A stretch of DNA of 64,000 bases from Variovorax sp. EL159. Its GTDB lineage: Bacteria; Pseudomonadota; Gammaproteobacteria; Burkholderiales; Burkholderiaceae_C. Position 1 is the stretch's first letter, and the number at the start of each line of letters is the position of its first letter. This document shows, piece after piece, positions 9,901 to 16,544 of this stretch. The notes beneath the pieces are model-generated. The model did not search any database. It was not told the DNA's origin and saw only the letters and a list, made by a program, of their open reading frames with translations. The position numbers and the translations under genes were made by a program. The DNA lies in the NCBI RefSeq assembly GCF_900100965.1, contig NZ_FMUJ01000003.1:434001-498000 (forward strand), written 5' to 3'.

Positions 9901-10064
9901 TGGTAGATCGACGCATCGGTGGCGTAGCGCCCGCGCGAGCCGTCGTCGAACAGCACCTCGCCCTGTGTGTCGGCACGCAGCCGGCGCGCGAGCAGTTCGC
10001 AGGTGTCGTTGGGCGGAAGAACGGTTCCGGCTGGCTGCATGTGGCTGGCGGGGTCGATGCGCAT
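6984..10064 (-). CDS. FAD-binding and Fe-S 2-hydroxyacid dehydrogenase, YdiJ-like
   Basis: Large fused oxidoreductase (1026 aa). The N-terminal half is a PCMH-type FAD domain (VLARGGGTSQCGQTTG, about 85-100; AGNNSCGSRSIAYGN) with the C-terminal FAD-oxidase cap. Next comes a ferredoxin-like [4Fe-4S] motif CVGCKGCKRDCPTG. The last third is GlpC-like with two CCG-type motifs (GGHHCCGRTFLASG and ESSCCGMAGSFG). This matches the YdiJ architecture, for which D-2-hydroxyglutarate oxidation is known; D-lactate or glycolate oxidation are alternatives. ATG at 10064 was chosen because an upstream extension would run into the GntR gene, 13 nt away. Next to a glyoxylate-type aminotransferase a role in 2-hydroxyacid/glyoxylate metabolism is likely. 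Confidence 0.88.
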   Translation of the reverse strand: MRIDPASHMQPAGTVLPPNDTCELLARRLRADTQGEVLFDDGSRGRYATDASIYQITPVGAFVPTNERDIATAIDIARDLKVPVLARGGGTSQCGQTTGAALVIDNSKHFRRVLDVNVEEGTATVEPGLVLDHLNAQLKPHGLWYPVDVSTSAQATLGGMAGNNSCGSRSIAYGNMVHNVLGASAWLSSGEMVEFGPQAMLGTRAAGIAQFVHGLAQQHREQIAAHWPKVMRRVAGYNLDIFDNQSERPYTADGSVNLAHLLIGAEGTLAYTKSLKLKLAPLPRAKVLGIVNFPTFHAAMDAAQHIVKLGPTAVELVDRTMIELSLANPAFKPTVETALIGRPAAILLVEFSGADKAALLPQLQQLVELMGDLGLPGSVVEMPDDARQKNLWEVRKAGLNIMMSLKGDGKPVSFIEDCAVPLEHLAEYTDALTEVFAKYGSRGTWYAHASVGTLHVRPILDMRVDGAAKMRAIAEEASALVRKYKGAFSGEHGDGLCRGEWIEWQFGPAINEAFRAIKQKLDPANLFNPGKIIDPPRMDDGALFRFAPLTAPKPYRRIELKPVLDWSAWNVNADPVTEETTAPGTGGDSTGGLAKAVEMCNNNGHCRKFDAGTMCPSYRATRDEQHLTRGRANTLRLALSGQLGPDAFTSEAMHETMDLCVGCKGCKRDCPTGVDMAKMKVEFLDHYKKRHGHTLKDKLVAYMPDYAHKASRMPWLLNLRNNVPGAAWLGEKLLGFSAKRSLPEWRSDTFWRAKGDAPGLFADKATALSVAARGGKAAVLFVDTFNGTFESENAFAAARVLEAAGYVLHTVEKQGGHHCCGRTFLASGMVAEAKLRAEALIDALLPLAQAGIPIVGLEPSCLLTLRDETLAMGFGDKAHTVAGQALLFEEFIAREIKAGRFELALKPSTGPILLHGHCHQKAFGAVSPVMDVLKLIPGAQPELIESSCCGMAGSFGYEASHFDVSMQMAEASLLPAIRAKPDATVVADGTSCRHQIGDGTQREAVHVAVLLARHLLNSSDRAAGAA

Positions 10065-10077
10065 GGTGTGTGTGAGG

Positions 10078-10776
10078 TCAGCTCGCTTTGTTCTGGGCCT
10101 GGGGGTAGATCTCGCCGGCGCGCAGCAGCTCCAGCACGGTGTCGCGCTTGCGCAGCACGTGCGCCGTGAGCACCTTGCGCATGGCCGCCGCATCGCGCGC
10201 GGCCAGCGCCTCGATCATCTGTTCGTGCTCTTCGACCGCGTGCTTCCACTTGGTCTCGTTCTGGTTGGTGCGAAAACGCAGTGACTGCACGCGCGCATTG
10301 ATCGAGCGGTAGGTGTTCGACAACACCGGGTTGCCCGCGGCCTCGTTGATGGCGGTGTGGATGCGCGCGTTGATGCGGTAGTAGCCCGACAGGTCGCGCC
10401 GCGAGAAGCAGGCCATCATTTCGTAGTGCAGCGCGCGCACCTCGGCCAGTTCTTCGTCGGTGATGCGCTTGGCTGCCAGCTCGCCCGACATGCCTTCGAG
10501 CATGGCCAGCACCTCGAAGGTGTTGAGCACGTCGGCCTCGGTGAGCTTGACCGCCACCGCGCCGCGGTTGGGCAGCAGGTCGACCAGCCCTTCGGCCGCC
10601 AGCAGCTTGATGGCCTCGCGAAGCGGCGTGCGCGACACGTGCATCTGCAGGCACAGCTCGCGTTCGTTGAGCTTGGCGCCGGGTGCGATGTGCCCTTCGA
10701 CCAGCAAGGTGCGCAGGCGCGAAGCCACCTGGTCGTGCAGTGCGAGGCGCGAGATTTCGATGATGTCTGCTGTCAT
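10078..10776 (-). CDS. GntR-family (FCD domain) transcriptional regulator
   Basis: 232-aa regulator with an N-terminal winged helix (LHDQVASRLRTLLVEGHIAPGAKLNERELCLQMHVSRTPLREAIKLL) and an all-helical C-terminal FCD ligand domain carrying metal-type Asp/His residues (INARIHTAINEAAGN; EEHEQMIEAL). The family senses carboxylates. ATG at 10776 is preferred to an ATG at 10809, since the latter lies inside the palindromic operator. It is divergent from the aminotransferase gene, with two identical palindromes between them, and is followed by the dehydrogenase gene. Autoregulation and control of both sides are inferred. Confidence 0.92.
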   Translation of the reverse strand: MTADIIEISRLALHDQVASRLRTLLVEGHIAPGAKLNERELCLQMHVSRTPLREAIKLLAAEGLVDLLPNRGAVAVKLTEADVLNTFEVLAMLEGMSGELAAKRITDEELAEVRALHYEMMACFSRRDLSGYYRINARIHTAINEAAGNPVLSNTYRSINARVQSLRFRTNQNETKWKHAVEEHEQMIEALAARDAAAMRKVLTAHVLRKRDTVLELLRAGEIYPQAQNKAS

Positions 10777-10793
10777 GGTTTGTGTCCCTTGAA

Positions 10794-10808
10794 TGCATTT
10801 TGAATGCA
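10794..10808. promoter_or_regulatory. Palindromic operator 1 (TGCATT-TTG-AATGCA)
   Basis: Perfect 6-3-6 inverted repeat, flanked by a further GAATGCA half site that overlaps it on the left (10791-10797). It lies 18-32 nt upstream of the GntR start codon. The identical 15-mer recurs at 10860. The size and symmetry suit a dimer of a GntR/FCD regulator, and the likely ligand-responsive repressor is the adjacent gene. Confidence 0.72.
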
Positions 10809-10859
10809 AAAAAATGGCACCACAAGCCTTTGACTTAAGGGTAAACCATCAAACAAAAA

Positions 10860-10874
10860 TGCATTTTGAATGCA
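10860..10874. promoter_or_regulatory. Palindromic operator 2 (TGCATT-TTG-AATGCA)
   Basis: Second exact copy of the 15-bp palindrome, 66 bp from the first and 25-39 nt ahead of the aminotransferase start. A partial third half (GAATGCG, 10880-10886) follows. A possible -35 (TTGACT, 10830-10835) lies between the copies and would put the -10 of the + strand promoter next to this site, so binding here could block transcription. The promoter assignment is tentative. Confidence 0.72.
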
Positions 10875-10898
10875 AAACTGAATGCGAAAGGAACGTCC

Positions 10899-12143
10899 AT
10901 GCTGCAACTCGACATCCATCCCACCGGCCGCCATTTCCTCCAGATTCCCGGCCCCAGCCCGGTGCCTGATCGCATCCTGCGGGCCATGAGCCTGCCCACC
11001 ATCGACCACCGCGGGCCCGAGTTCGGCACGCTCGGCCTGAAGGTGCTCGGCGGCATCAAGGAGATCTTCAAGACGAAGCATCCCGTCGCGATCTACCCTG
11101 CTTCGGGCACGGGCGCATGGGAGGCCGCGCTCGCCAACACGCTGAGCCCCGGCGACCACGTGCTGATGTACGAGACCGGCCACTTCGCCTCGCTGTGGCA
11201 GAAGATGGCCACGCGCCTGGGCCTGTCGACCGAATTCCTCGCCGCGGGTGGCACCGACGAGCACCTGCCCAACGCGCCGAGCTGGCGCCGTGGCGTGCAG
11301 GCCGAACTCATCGAGGCGCGCCTGCGCAAGGACACCGAAAAGAAGATCAAGGCCGTGTGCGTGGTGCACAACGAGACCTCCACCGGCGTCACCTCCGACA
11401 TCGCCTCGGTGCGCAAGGCCATCGATGCAACAGGCCACCCCGCCCTGCTGATGGTCGACAGCATCTCGGGCCTGGCGAGCGCCGATTTCCGCCACGACGA
11501 ATGGGGCGTGGACGTGACCATCAGCGGCTCGCAGAAGGGCCTGATGCTGCCGCCCGGCATCAGCTTCAACGCGCTCTCGCCACGCGCGCTCGAAGTCTCG
11601 AAGACCGCGAAGCTGCCGCGCGCCTTCTGGGCCTGGGACGAGATCGTCGAGATGAACAAGGACGGCTACTGGCCCTACACGCCCAACACCAACCTGCTCT
11701 ATGGCCTGTCGGAATCGCTCGACATGATCCTCGGCGAAGGGCTGGACAACGTGTTCGCGCGGCACCAGCGCTGGGGCGCCGGCGTGCGCGCCGCCGTCAA
11801 CGCATGGGGCCTGCCGATCCAGTGCGCCGACCCGGCCGTGTACTCGCCCGTGCTCACCGGCGTGATCACGCCCGTGGGCGTCGACGCCGACGCGCTGCGC
11901 CGCCTGATTCACCAGCGCTTCGACCTGTCGCTGGGCACGGGCCTGGGCAAGCTCAAGGGCCGCATGTTCCGCATGGGCCACCTGGGCGACAGCAACGACC
12001 TGACGCTGGTGGCGATGGTCGCGGGTGTCGAGATGGGCATGAAGCTCGCGGGCATCAAGCTGGCCGGCAGCGGCGTGCACGCAGCCATGGACCATTTCGC
12101 GAGCCATGCCGCGCCTGTGGCGGCCTTGCAGAAGGCTGCCTAG
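10899..12143 (+). CDS. Serine--glyoxylate / alanine--glyoxylate-type aminotransferase
   Basis: Class V PLP-dependent aminotransferase (414 aa). Recognisable features are the N-terminal IPGPSPVPDRILRAM, the PLP-stacking region YPASGTGAWEAAL (66-78), Asp187 in MVDSISGLAS and the PLP lysine Lys213 in ISGSQKGLMLPPG. The family transfers amino groups from serine or alanine to glyoxylate, making glycine and hydroxypyruvate or pyruvate. ATG 10899 has AAAGGA at good spacing; an ATG at 10866 would start inside the second operator. It is divergent from the GntR regulator and precedes the Bug receptor. 2-Aminoethylphosphonate transaminase is a less likely alternative. Confidence 0.88.
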   Translation: MLQLDIHPTGRHFLQIPGPSPVPDRILRAMSLPTIDHRGPEFGTLGLKVLGGIKEIFKTKHPVAIYPASGTGAWEAALANTLSPGDHVLMYETGHFASLWQKMATRLGLSTEFLAAGGTDEHLPNAPSWRRGVQAELIEARLRKDTEKKIKAVCVVHNETSTGVTSDIASVRKAIDATGHPALLMVDSISGLASADFRHDEWGVDVTISGSQKGLMLPPGISFNALSPRALEVSKTAKLPRAFWAWDEIVEMNKDGYWPYTPNTNLLYGLSESLDMILGEGLDNVFARHQRWGAGVRAAVNAWGLPIQCADPAVYSPVLTGVITPVGVDADALRRLIHQRFDLSLGTGLGKLKGRMFRMGHLGDSNDLTLVAMVAGVEMGMKLAGIKLAGSGVHAAMDHFASHAAPVAALQKAA

Positions 12144-12203
12144 GCACCGCCGGCGCATACAAGCAAACACGCGCGCACGCGCAAGCACGCACACCGGCCG
12201 CAT

Positions 12204-12255
12204 CGCGTCGCTCGAACGACGCGGCGGCCCACCTGCCGGGCCTTCAGGCCCGGCA
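12204..12255 (+). other. Two tandem hairpins between aminotransferase and Bug genes
   Basis: The 143-nt gap holds GCGTCG-loop-CGACGC (about 12206-12222) and then a strong hairpin TGCCGGGCC-TTCA-GGCCCGGCA (12234-12255). No U tract follows, so this is more likely an mRNA processing or stability element or a weak attenuator than a full terminator. The Bug ribosome site (GGAG) begins about 20 nt further on. Confidence 0.5.
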
Positions 12256-12286
12256 CGCATCGGACCCCAACACCACGGAGACAAAG

Positions 12287-13267
12287 ATGATGCAAAGACG
12301 TTCCCTCATTCAAGCCGCGGGCGCGGCCGCCGCCACCCTGGGCGTGCCGCGCCTTTTCGCGCAGGAGTGGCCCTCCGGGCCGGTGCGCATCGTGGTGGGC
12401 TTTCCACCGGGCGGCGGCACCGATGCGCTGGCGCGCGTGGTCGCGCAGAAGCTCACGCTCATGTGGGGCCAGCAGGTCATCGTCGAGAACAAGGCCGGCG
12501 TGGCGGGCGTGCTCGCGGCCGACTACGTGTCGCAGCAGCCCAGCGACGGCAGCACCTTGCTGATGGCCCACATCAACAGCCATGCGCTCGCGCCCAGCCT
12601 GCAGCCCAAGCTGCGCTACAACGTGGAGCGCGACTTCGTGCCGATCGTGCTGGTGGGCGTCACGCCGAACCTGCTGATCGCGGGGCCTTCGCAGAAGGCG
12701 CTGACAGTGAAGGACATCGTGGCCGCCTGCAAGGACGCGCCCGGCACCGTGAGCTTCGGCTCGGCCGGCGCCGGCTCCGCGCAGCATCTGGCGCTGGAAA
12801 TGTTCAAGCTGCAGGGCGGCATCGACGCTTTGCACGTGCCCTACAAGGGCAGCGGCCCGTTGCTGGCCGACCTGATGGGCGGGCAGATCCAGTACAGCTT
12901 CGAGACCATGACGGCCGCCACGCCGCATGTGAAGAACGGCCGCGTGCTGGCCGTCGCGCAGACGCGCACCAAGCGCGCGAAAGGCCACCCGAACGTGCCG
13001 ACGATGCAGGAACAGGGCTTCCAGGGTTTCGAGGCCACCACGTGGTACGGGCTGGCCGGCCCCGGCAAGCTGCCGCCGGCGATTGCACAGAAGGTCAATC
13101 GCGACGTGAACACGGTGCTGGCGATGCCCGATGTGCAGGAGCGGCTCGACACCTATGGAGCCGAAGACGGCGGCGGTTCGCAGGACAAGTTCAAGCAGTT
13201 CATCAACACCGAGATTGCCAAGTGGGCGAAGGTGGTGAAGGATGGGAAGGTGCACGTCGAGACCTGA
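12287..13267 (+). CDS. Tripartite tricarboxylate transporter receptor (Bug family)
   Basis: Periplasmic solute-binding protein (326 aa). The N-terminus MMQRRSLIQAAGAAAATLG...RLFAQ is a signal peptide with an arginine pair and an AQ cleavage region. Bug hallmarks follow: PVRIVVGFPPGGGTDALAR and the second-lobe HVPYKGSGPLLADLMGGQIQ, whose backbone binds a carboxylate through water molecules. No TctA/TctB membrane genes are nearby, which is common because Bug receptors are numerous in these bacteria. Being downstream of the glyoxylate-type aminotransferase suggests a carboxylate related to that pathway. The start has GGAG ahead, with a double ATG. Confidence 0.92.
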   Translation: MMQRRSLIQAAGAAAATLGVPRLFAQEWPSGPVRIVVGFPPGGGTDALARVVAQKLTLMWGQQVIVENKAGVAGVLAADYVSQQPSDGSTLLMAHINSHALAPSLQPKLRYNVERDFVPIVLVGVTPNLLIAGPSQKALTVKDIVAACKDAPGTVSFGSAGAGSAQHLALEMFKLQGGIDALHVPYKGSGPLLADLMGGQIQYSFETMTAATPHVKNGRVLAVAQTRTKRAKGHPNVPTMQEQGFQGFEATTWYGLAGPGKLPPAIAQKVNRDVNTVLAMPDVQERLDTYGAEDGGGSQDKFKQFINTEIAKWAKVVKDGKVHVET

Positions 13268-13289
13268 ATGCTGCTGTTCGGGGCGCGCT

Positions 13290-13440
13290 CACGCCGACAC
13301 GGCACTCCTTTTCACGAATGTCCCCCGGCCTGCGGCCTCCTCCTTTATTTCGCGAAAAGGAGCGCCGTATCGACGCGAGCGCCCAGAGCGGTCGTTGATC
13401 GGCGATACACCGGCAGCGTGCCCGGTGTCATTCGCACATG
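13290..13440 (+). repeat. Structured intergenic element, copy B
   Basis: Lies between the Bug and FAH-family genes. Arms ACGGCACTCCTTTTC (13299-13313) and GAAAAGGAGCGCCGT (13354-13368) pair at 14 of 15 positions, with one A-C opposition. The arm sequence is unlike copy A, but the core (13314-13353) is nearly the same. Pairing continues outward with GCGCTC/GAGCGC (about 13285-13298 and 13369-13383). The second module (TCGTTGATCGGCGATACACC) is present in inverted orientation relative to copies A and C. Confidence 0.83.
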
Positions 13441-13490
13441 CCCCGAAAAGCCTCGAACAACCATCCTCGCAAACTGAGAAGATCCGACAG

Positions 13491-14261
13491 ATGACCCCTT
13501 CACAGACAGCCCTCACAGACGCCCTGGTCGCCGCGCGCCGCGGCAACCGCACCCTCGACGCCACGCCCTGGACCGACACGCTCGGCAACGACACCCAGGC
13601 CTACGAAGTGCAGGACGCCGTCGCCGCCGCACTCGGCTGGTTCGGCGCAACCGCCCTGCCCCGCACCTGGAAATCCGGTGGCGGCTCGCGCAGCGCAACG
13701 CTCACGCATGCGCCGCTGCCACCCGCCGGCGTGCGGCAAAGCCCCGCCGACTTCAGCGACCTCGTGTTCCACACACCCGGCATCGAAGCCGAGATCGCGC
13801 TGCGGCTCGGCAGCGATGTCACGCCCGCGCAGGCCGCCAAGCTCGACCACCCCGATGCCGCATCGCTCATCGACGCCATGGCCGTCTCGGTCGAGATCGT
13901 CGATGCGCGCTGGCAAGACCTGCCCACCACGCCCGCCCTGCTCCGCCTGGCCGACTCGCAAGTGCACGGCGCCCTGGTGCTTGGCGAATGGCGCCCCTAC
14001 GCCGCCGTCGACTGGGCCTCGCAACGCTGCGAGACCAAGGTCGGCCATGCAGACACCGTGGTGCGTGTCGGCACGCACCCGCTGTCCGACCCGGCGTGGC
14101 TGCTGCCGATCTGGCTGCGCCACCTCACGCGCCACGGCCAGACCGTGCCGGCCGGTACCGTCGTCACCACGGGCTCGTGGGTCGGCGTGCTGCCCTGCCG
14201 CCGCGGCGATCAGGTGACGGCGGAATTCCCCGGCATCGGCGCGGTGCGCTTGAGCGTGTAG
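13491..14261 (+). CDS. Fumarylacetoacetate hydrolase / 2-keto-4-pentenoate hydratase family protein
   Basis: 256-aa protein of the FAH superfamily, which hydrates or cleaves 2-oxo acids with a bound Mg ion. Visible metal-site elements: GIEAEIALRLG (conserved ExE) and SVEIVDARWQD, followed by the GSWVG region near the C-terminus. Length and layout fit the hydratase (MhpD/DmpE/DmpH-like) branch rather than eukaryote-type FAH. The ATG is chosen because everything upstream is repeat copy B. The last 52 nt overlap the 3' end of the converging LysR gene. No aromatic meta-cleavage genes are nearby, so the substrate is open. Confidence 0.85.
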   Translation: MTPSQTALTDALVAARRGNRTLDATPWTDTLGNDTQAYEVQDAVAAALGWFGATALPRTWKSGGGSRSATLTHAPLPPAGVRQSPADFSDLVFHTPGIEAEIALRLGSDVTPAQAAKLDHPDAASLIDAMAVSVEIVDARWQDLPTTPALLRLADSQVHGALVLGEWRPYAAVDWASQRCETKVGHADTVVRVGTHPLSDPAWLLPIWLRHLTRHGQTVPAGTVVTTGSWVGVLPCRRGDQVTAEFPGIGAVRLSV

Positions 14262-15172
14262 CGCCCTCCACCCACGCCCGAACAGGCCACCAGGAAGTCG
14301 AGCACCGCGCGCACCCGCGCCGGCAGCGTGCCGGCCTTGCCGATGTACACCGCGTGGATCGGCTCGATCTCGCCGGGGTTGAACTCCTCGAGCAGGGGCA
14401 CCAGCCGCCCCGCGTCGATGTCGTGCTGCACGTGGTACAGCGACAGCCGCGCCACGCCCGCGCCCGCAATGGCCAGGTGCCGCAGCGTTTCGCCGTCGGC
14501 TGCGCGCACCGGGCCGACCACCGGCAGCGCGATCATCCGGCCGTCGATGCGCAGCGGCCAGTCGGGCGCGTTGCGCCGGTAGGTCCAGCCCAGGCGGTTG
14601 TGCGCTTCCAGCTCTTGCGGCGTGCGCGGCGTGCCGTACTTCGCCAGATAGGCCGGTGCGGCCACGATGGCCTGGCTGGTTTCACCGAGCCGCCGTGCCA
14701 CCAGGTCGGACGACGGCAACTGGCCCCAGCGGATCGCGATGTCGGCGCGCTCGTCCATCAGGTCGACGATGCGGTCCGTGAGCGCAATGTCGAGCGTGAT
14801 CTCCGGATGCATCTCGAGCAGGCGCGGCACCAGCGGCACCAGCTTGTGCTGCCCGAAAGACACGCTGGCGTTGATGCTCACGCGCCCGCGTGGCGCGGCA
14901 CCGGCGGCCGCGCAGCGCTCGGCCTCGTCCATGTCGGCCAGCACGCGGGTGCTGCGCTCGTAGAACTGCGTGCCTTCGGGCGTGAGCTGCAGCTTGCGCG
15001 TGGAGCGGTGCACGAGCTGGATGCCCAGCCGCAGTTCGAGCCGCGCGACCAGCTTGCTCACGGCCGAAGGCGTCATGCCCAGCAGGCGCGCCGCCGCCGA
15101 GAAGCCGCCCGATTCGACCACCTGCACGAAGGCTTCCATTTCGCCGGAGCGGTTGACGTCGATGCGGGGCAT
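14210..15172 (-). CDS. LysR-family transcriptional regulator
   Basis: 320-aa regulator. N-terminal winged helix (EMEAFVQVVESGGFSAAARLLGMTPSAVSKLVARLELRLGIQLVHRSTRKLQLTPEG) of the CrgA/AaeR-like branch, followed by the periplasmic-binding-like effector domain. ATG 15172 (MPRIDVNRS) preceded by AGAAAGAG is preferred to a TTG seven codons earlier that lies in the operator palindrome. It is divergent from an AraJ/YdhP-like exporter, which is the natural regulatory target. Its 3' end overlaps the FAH-family gene on the other strand by 52 nt. Confidence 0.92.
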   Translation of the reverse strand: MPRIDVNRSGEMEAFVQVVESGGFSAAARLLGMTPSAVSKLVARLELRLGIQLVHRSTRKLQLTPEGTQFYERSTRVLADMDEAERCAAAGAAPRGRVSINASVSFGQHKLVPLVPRLLEMHPEITLDIALTDRIVDLMDERADIAIRWGQLPSSDLVARRLGETSQAIVAAPAYLAKYGTPRTPQELEAHNRLGWTYRRNAPDWPLRIDGRMIALPVVGPVRAADGETLRHLAIAGAGVARLSLYHVQHDIDAGRLVPLLEEFNPGEIEPIHAVYIGKAGTLPARVRAVLDFLVACSGVGGGRYTLKRTAPMPGNSAVT

Positions 15173-15182
15173 ACGCTCTTTC

Positions 15183-15199
15183 TGTGAGTTCAACTCACA
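15183..15199. promoter_or_regulatory. Perfect palindrome between LysR and MFS genes
   Basis: TGTGAGTT-C-AACTCACA is a perfect 8-1-8 inverted repeat, 11 nt upstream of the LysR start codon and 62 nt upstream of the exporter start. It contains the T-N11-A core expected of LysR sites. Its position suits autoregulation and control of the divergent transporter. Confidence 0.72.
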
Positions 15200-15260
15200 A
15201 GTGCTTGTCTTGGCGGCATTCTAGTCATCGAAGACGAATGTCCGCACAGTACATGGCATC

Positions 15261-16451
15261 ATGCCCATCGCTCTTCTTGCCCTCACCGCCGGTGCCTTCG
15301 GAATAGGCACCACCGAGTTCGTCATCATGGGCCTGCTGATGCAGGTCTCGACGGATCTTCACGTCACCATCACGGCCGCCGGCCTGCTGATCTCGGGCTA
15401 TGCGCTCGGGGTCGCGGTCGGTGCTCCCGTGCTCACCATCGCCACGCGCAAGCTGCCGCGCAAGACCGTGCTGCTCGCGCTGATGGCGATCTTCACGCTC
15501 GGCAACCTCGCCTGTGCGCTGGCGCCCAACTACGAAATGCTGATGGCCGCGCGCGTGATCACCTCGCTGGCGCACGGCACCTTCTTCGGCGTCGGCTCGG
15601 TGGTGGCCACCGGCCTCGTGGCGCCGGAGCGCCGCGCCTCGGCCATCGCGATCATGTTCACCGGCCTGACCGCCGCCACGCTGCTCGGCGTGCCGGCCGG
15701 CGCCTGGCTGGGCCTGCAACTGGGCTGGCGCTCGACCTTCTGGGCGGTGACGCTGATCGGCGTGCTGGCCTTCGTGGTGCTCGCGGCCTTCGTGCCCCGC
15801 ATGAAGGGGGAAGTCAAGCCTGCACCGCTGCGCGAAGAGCTGGCCGTGCTGGCCCGCCCGCAGGTGCTGCTGGGCCTCGCGATGACGGTGCTCGGGTTTG
15901 CCGGCGTGTTCGTGGTCTACACCTACATCCAACCCTTGCTGACGCAGATCACCGGCCTGTCGGAGTCGGCCGTGTCGCCGATCCTGTTGGTGTTCGGTGG
16001 TGGCCTGGCCATCGGCAACATCCTCGGCGGCAAGCTGGCCGACCGTTCGGTGATGCCTGCCGTGCTCGGCACGCTGGTGGCATTGGCCGTGGTGCTCGGC
16101 GCGATGCAGTTCACCATCGGCACGCCGTTCACGGCGGTGGTCTTCGTCGGCCTGCTCGGTGTGGCTTCGTTCGCCACCGTGGCACCGATGCAGCTGCGGG
16201 TACTTGAAAAGGCCTCGGGCGCCGGCCAGAACCTCGCGTCGAGCCTCAACATCGCGGCCTTCAACCTGGGCAATGCGCTCGGCGCCTGGGTCGGCGGCGT
16301 GGTGATCGACCACGGCCCGGGGCTGCATGCGCTGGGCTGGGTGGCGGCATTGCTGACACTCGTGGGCCTGGGCATCGCGCTGTGGAGCCGCTCGCTCGAC
16401 AAGCACGAGGCGCGTGCCTCGCTGGGCGATTGCGCCTCGGCGCAGGCCTGA
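15261..16451 (+). CDS. MFS exporter, AraJ/YdhP-like (DHA1)
   Basis: 396-aa inner-membrane transporter with 12 hydrophobic segments. The first helix GAFGIGTTEFVIMGLLMQVS and the loop-2/3 motif (LTIATRKLPRKTVLLALMAIF) are characteristic of the drug:H+ antiporter-1 family members AraJ, YdhP and YdeA. The motif-C region GLTAATLLGVPAGAWLGLQLGW in helix 5 indicates an antiporter. Export of sugars, arabinose-like compounds or purines is known for relatives; the substrate here is unknown. Control by the divergent LysR is likely. Confidence 0.9.
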   Translation: MPIALLALTAGAFGIGTTEFVIMGLLMQVSTDLHVTITAAGLLISGYALGVAVGAPVLTIATRKLPRKTVLLALMAIFTLGNLACALAPNYEMLMAARVITSLAHGTFFGVGSVVATGLVAPERRASAIAIMFTGLTAATLLGVPAGAWLGLQLGWRSTFWAVTLIGVLAFVVLAAFVPRMKGEVKPAPLREELAVLARPQVLLGLAMTVLGFAGVFVVYTYIQPLLTQITGLSESAVSPILLVFGGGLAIGNILGGKLADRSVMPAVLGTLVALAVVLGAMQFTIGTPFTAVVFVGLLGVASFATVAPMQLRVLEKASGAGQNLASSLNIAAFNLGNALGAWVGGVVIDHGPGLHALGWVAALLTLVGLGIALWSRSLDKHEARASLGDCASAQA

Positions 16452-16489
16452 AGCGCCCGCCGCCGGCGCGAGCCTGTTCATTCGTTGGT

Positions 16490-16522
16490 GCGCCGGTGCC
16501 CGTGCAAGTCGGGCACCGGCGC
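16490..16522 (+). terminator. 13-bp perfect hairpin between MFS and GNAT genes
   Basis: GCGCCGGTGCCCG-(7 nt)-CGGGCACCGGCGC, no mismatches, in the 93-nt gap. No U tract follows, and the GNAT start is only 22 nt beyond it. It may therefore be a transcription pause/termination hairpin for the exporter mRNA or a structure masking the start of the next gene. Confidence 0.55.
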
Positions 16523-16544
16523 CATCGCGTGATAGAACTTCGCC

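Noticed and set aside
7308..10169. 953-aa open frame on the + strand across the FAD/Fe-S dehydrogenase gene
   Set aside because: Composition is low-complexity Arg/His/Gly/Gln, no domain, and it mirrors a well-recognised gene. Such antisense frames are normal in GC-rich DNA.
10777..10809. Upstream ATG for the GntR regulator
   Set aside because: That codon is part of the palindromic operator, and the added residues are not part of the winged-helix domain.
13242..13490. N-terminal extension of the FAH-family protein
   Set aside because: The extension is translation of repeat copy B; the ATG at 13491 begins the family sequence.
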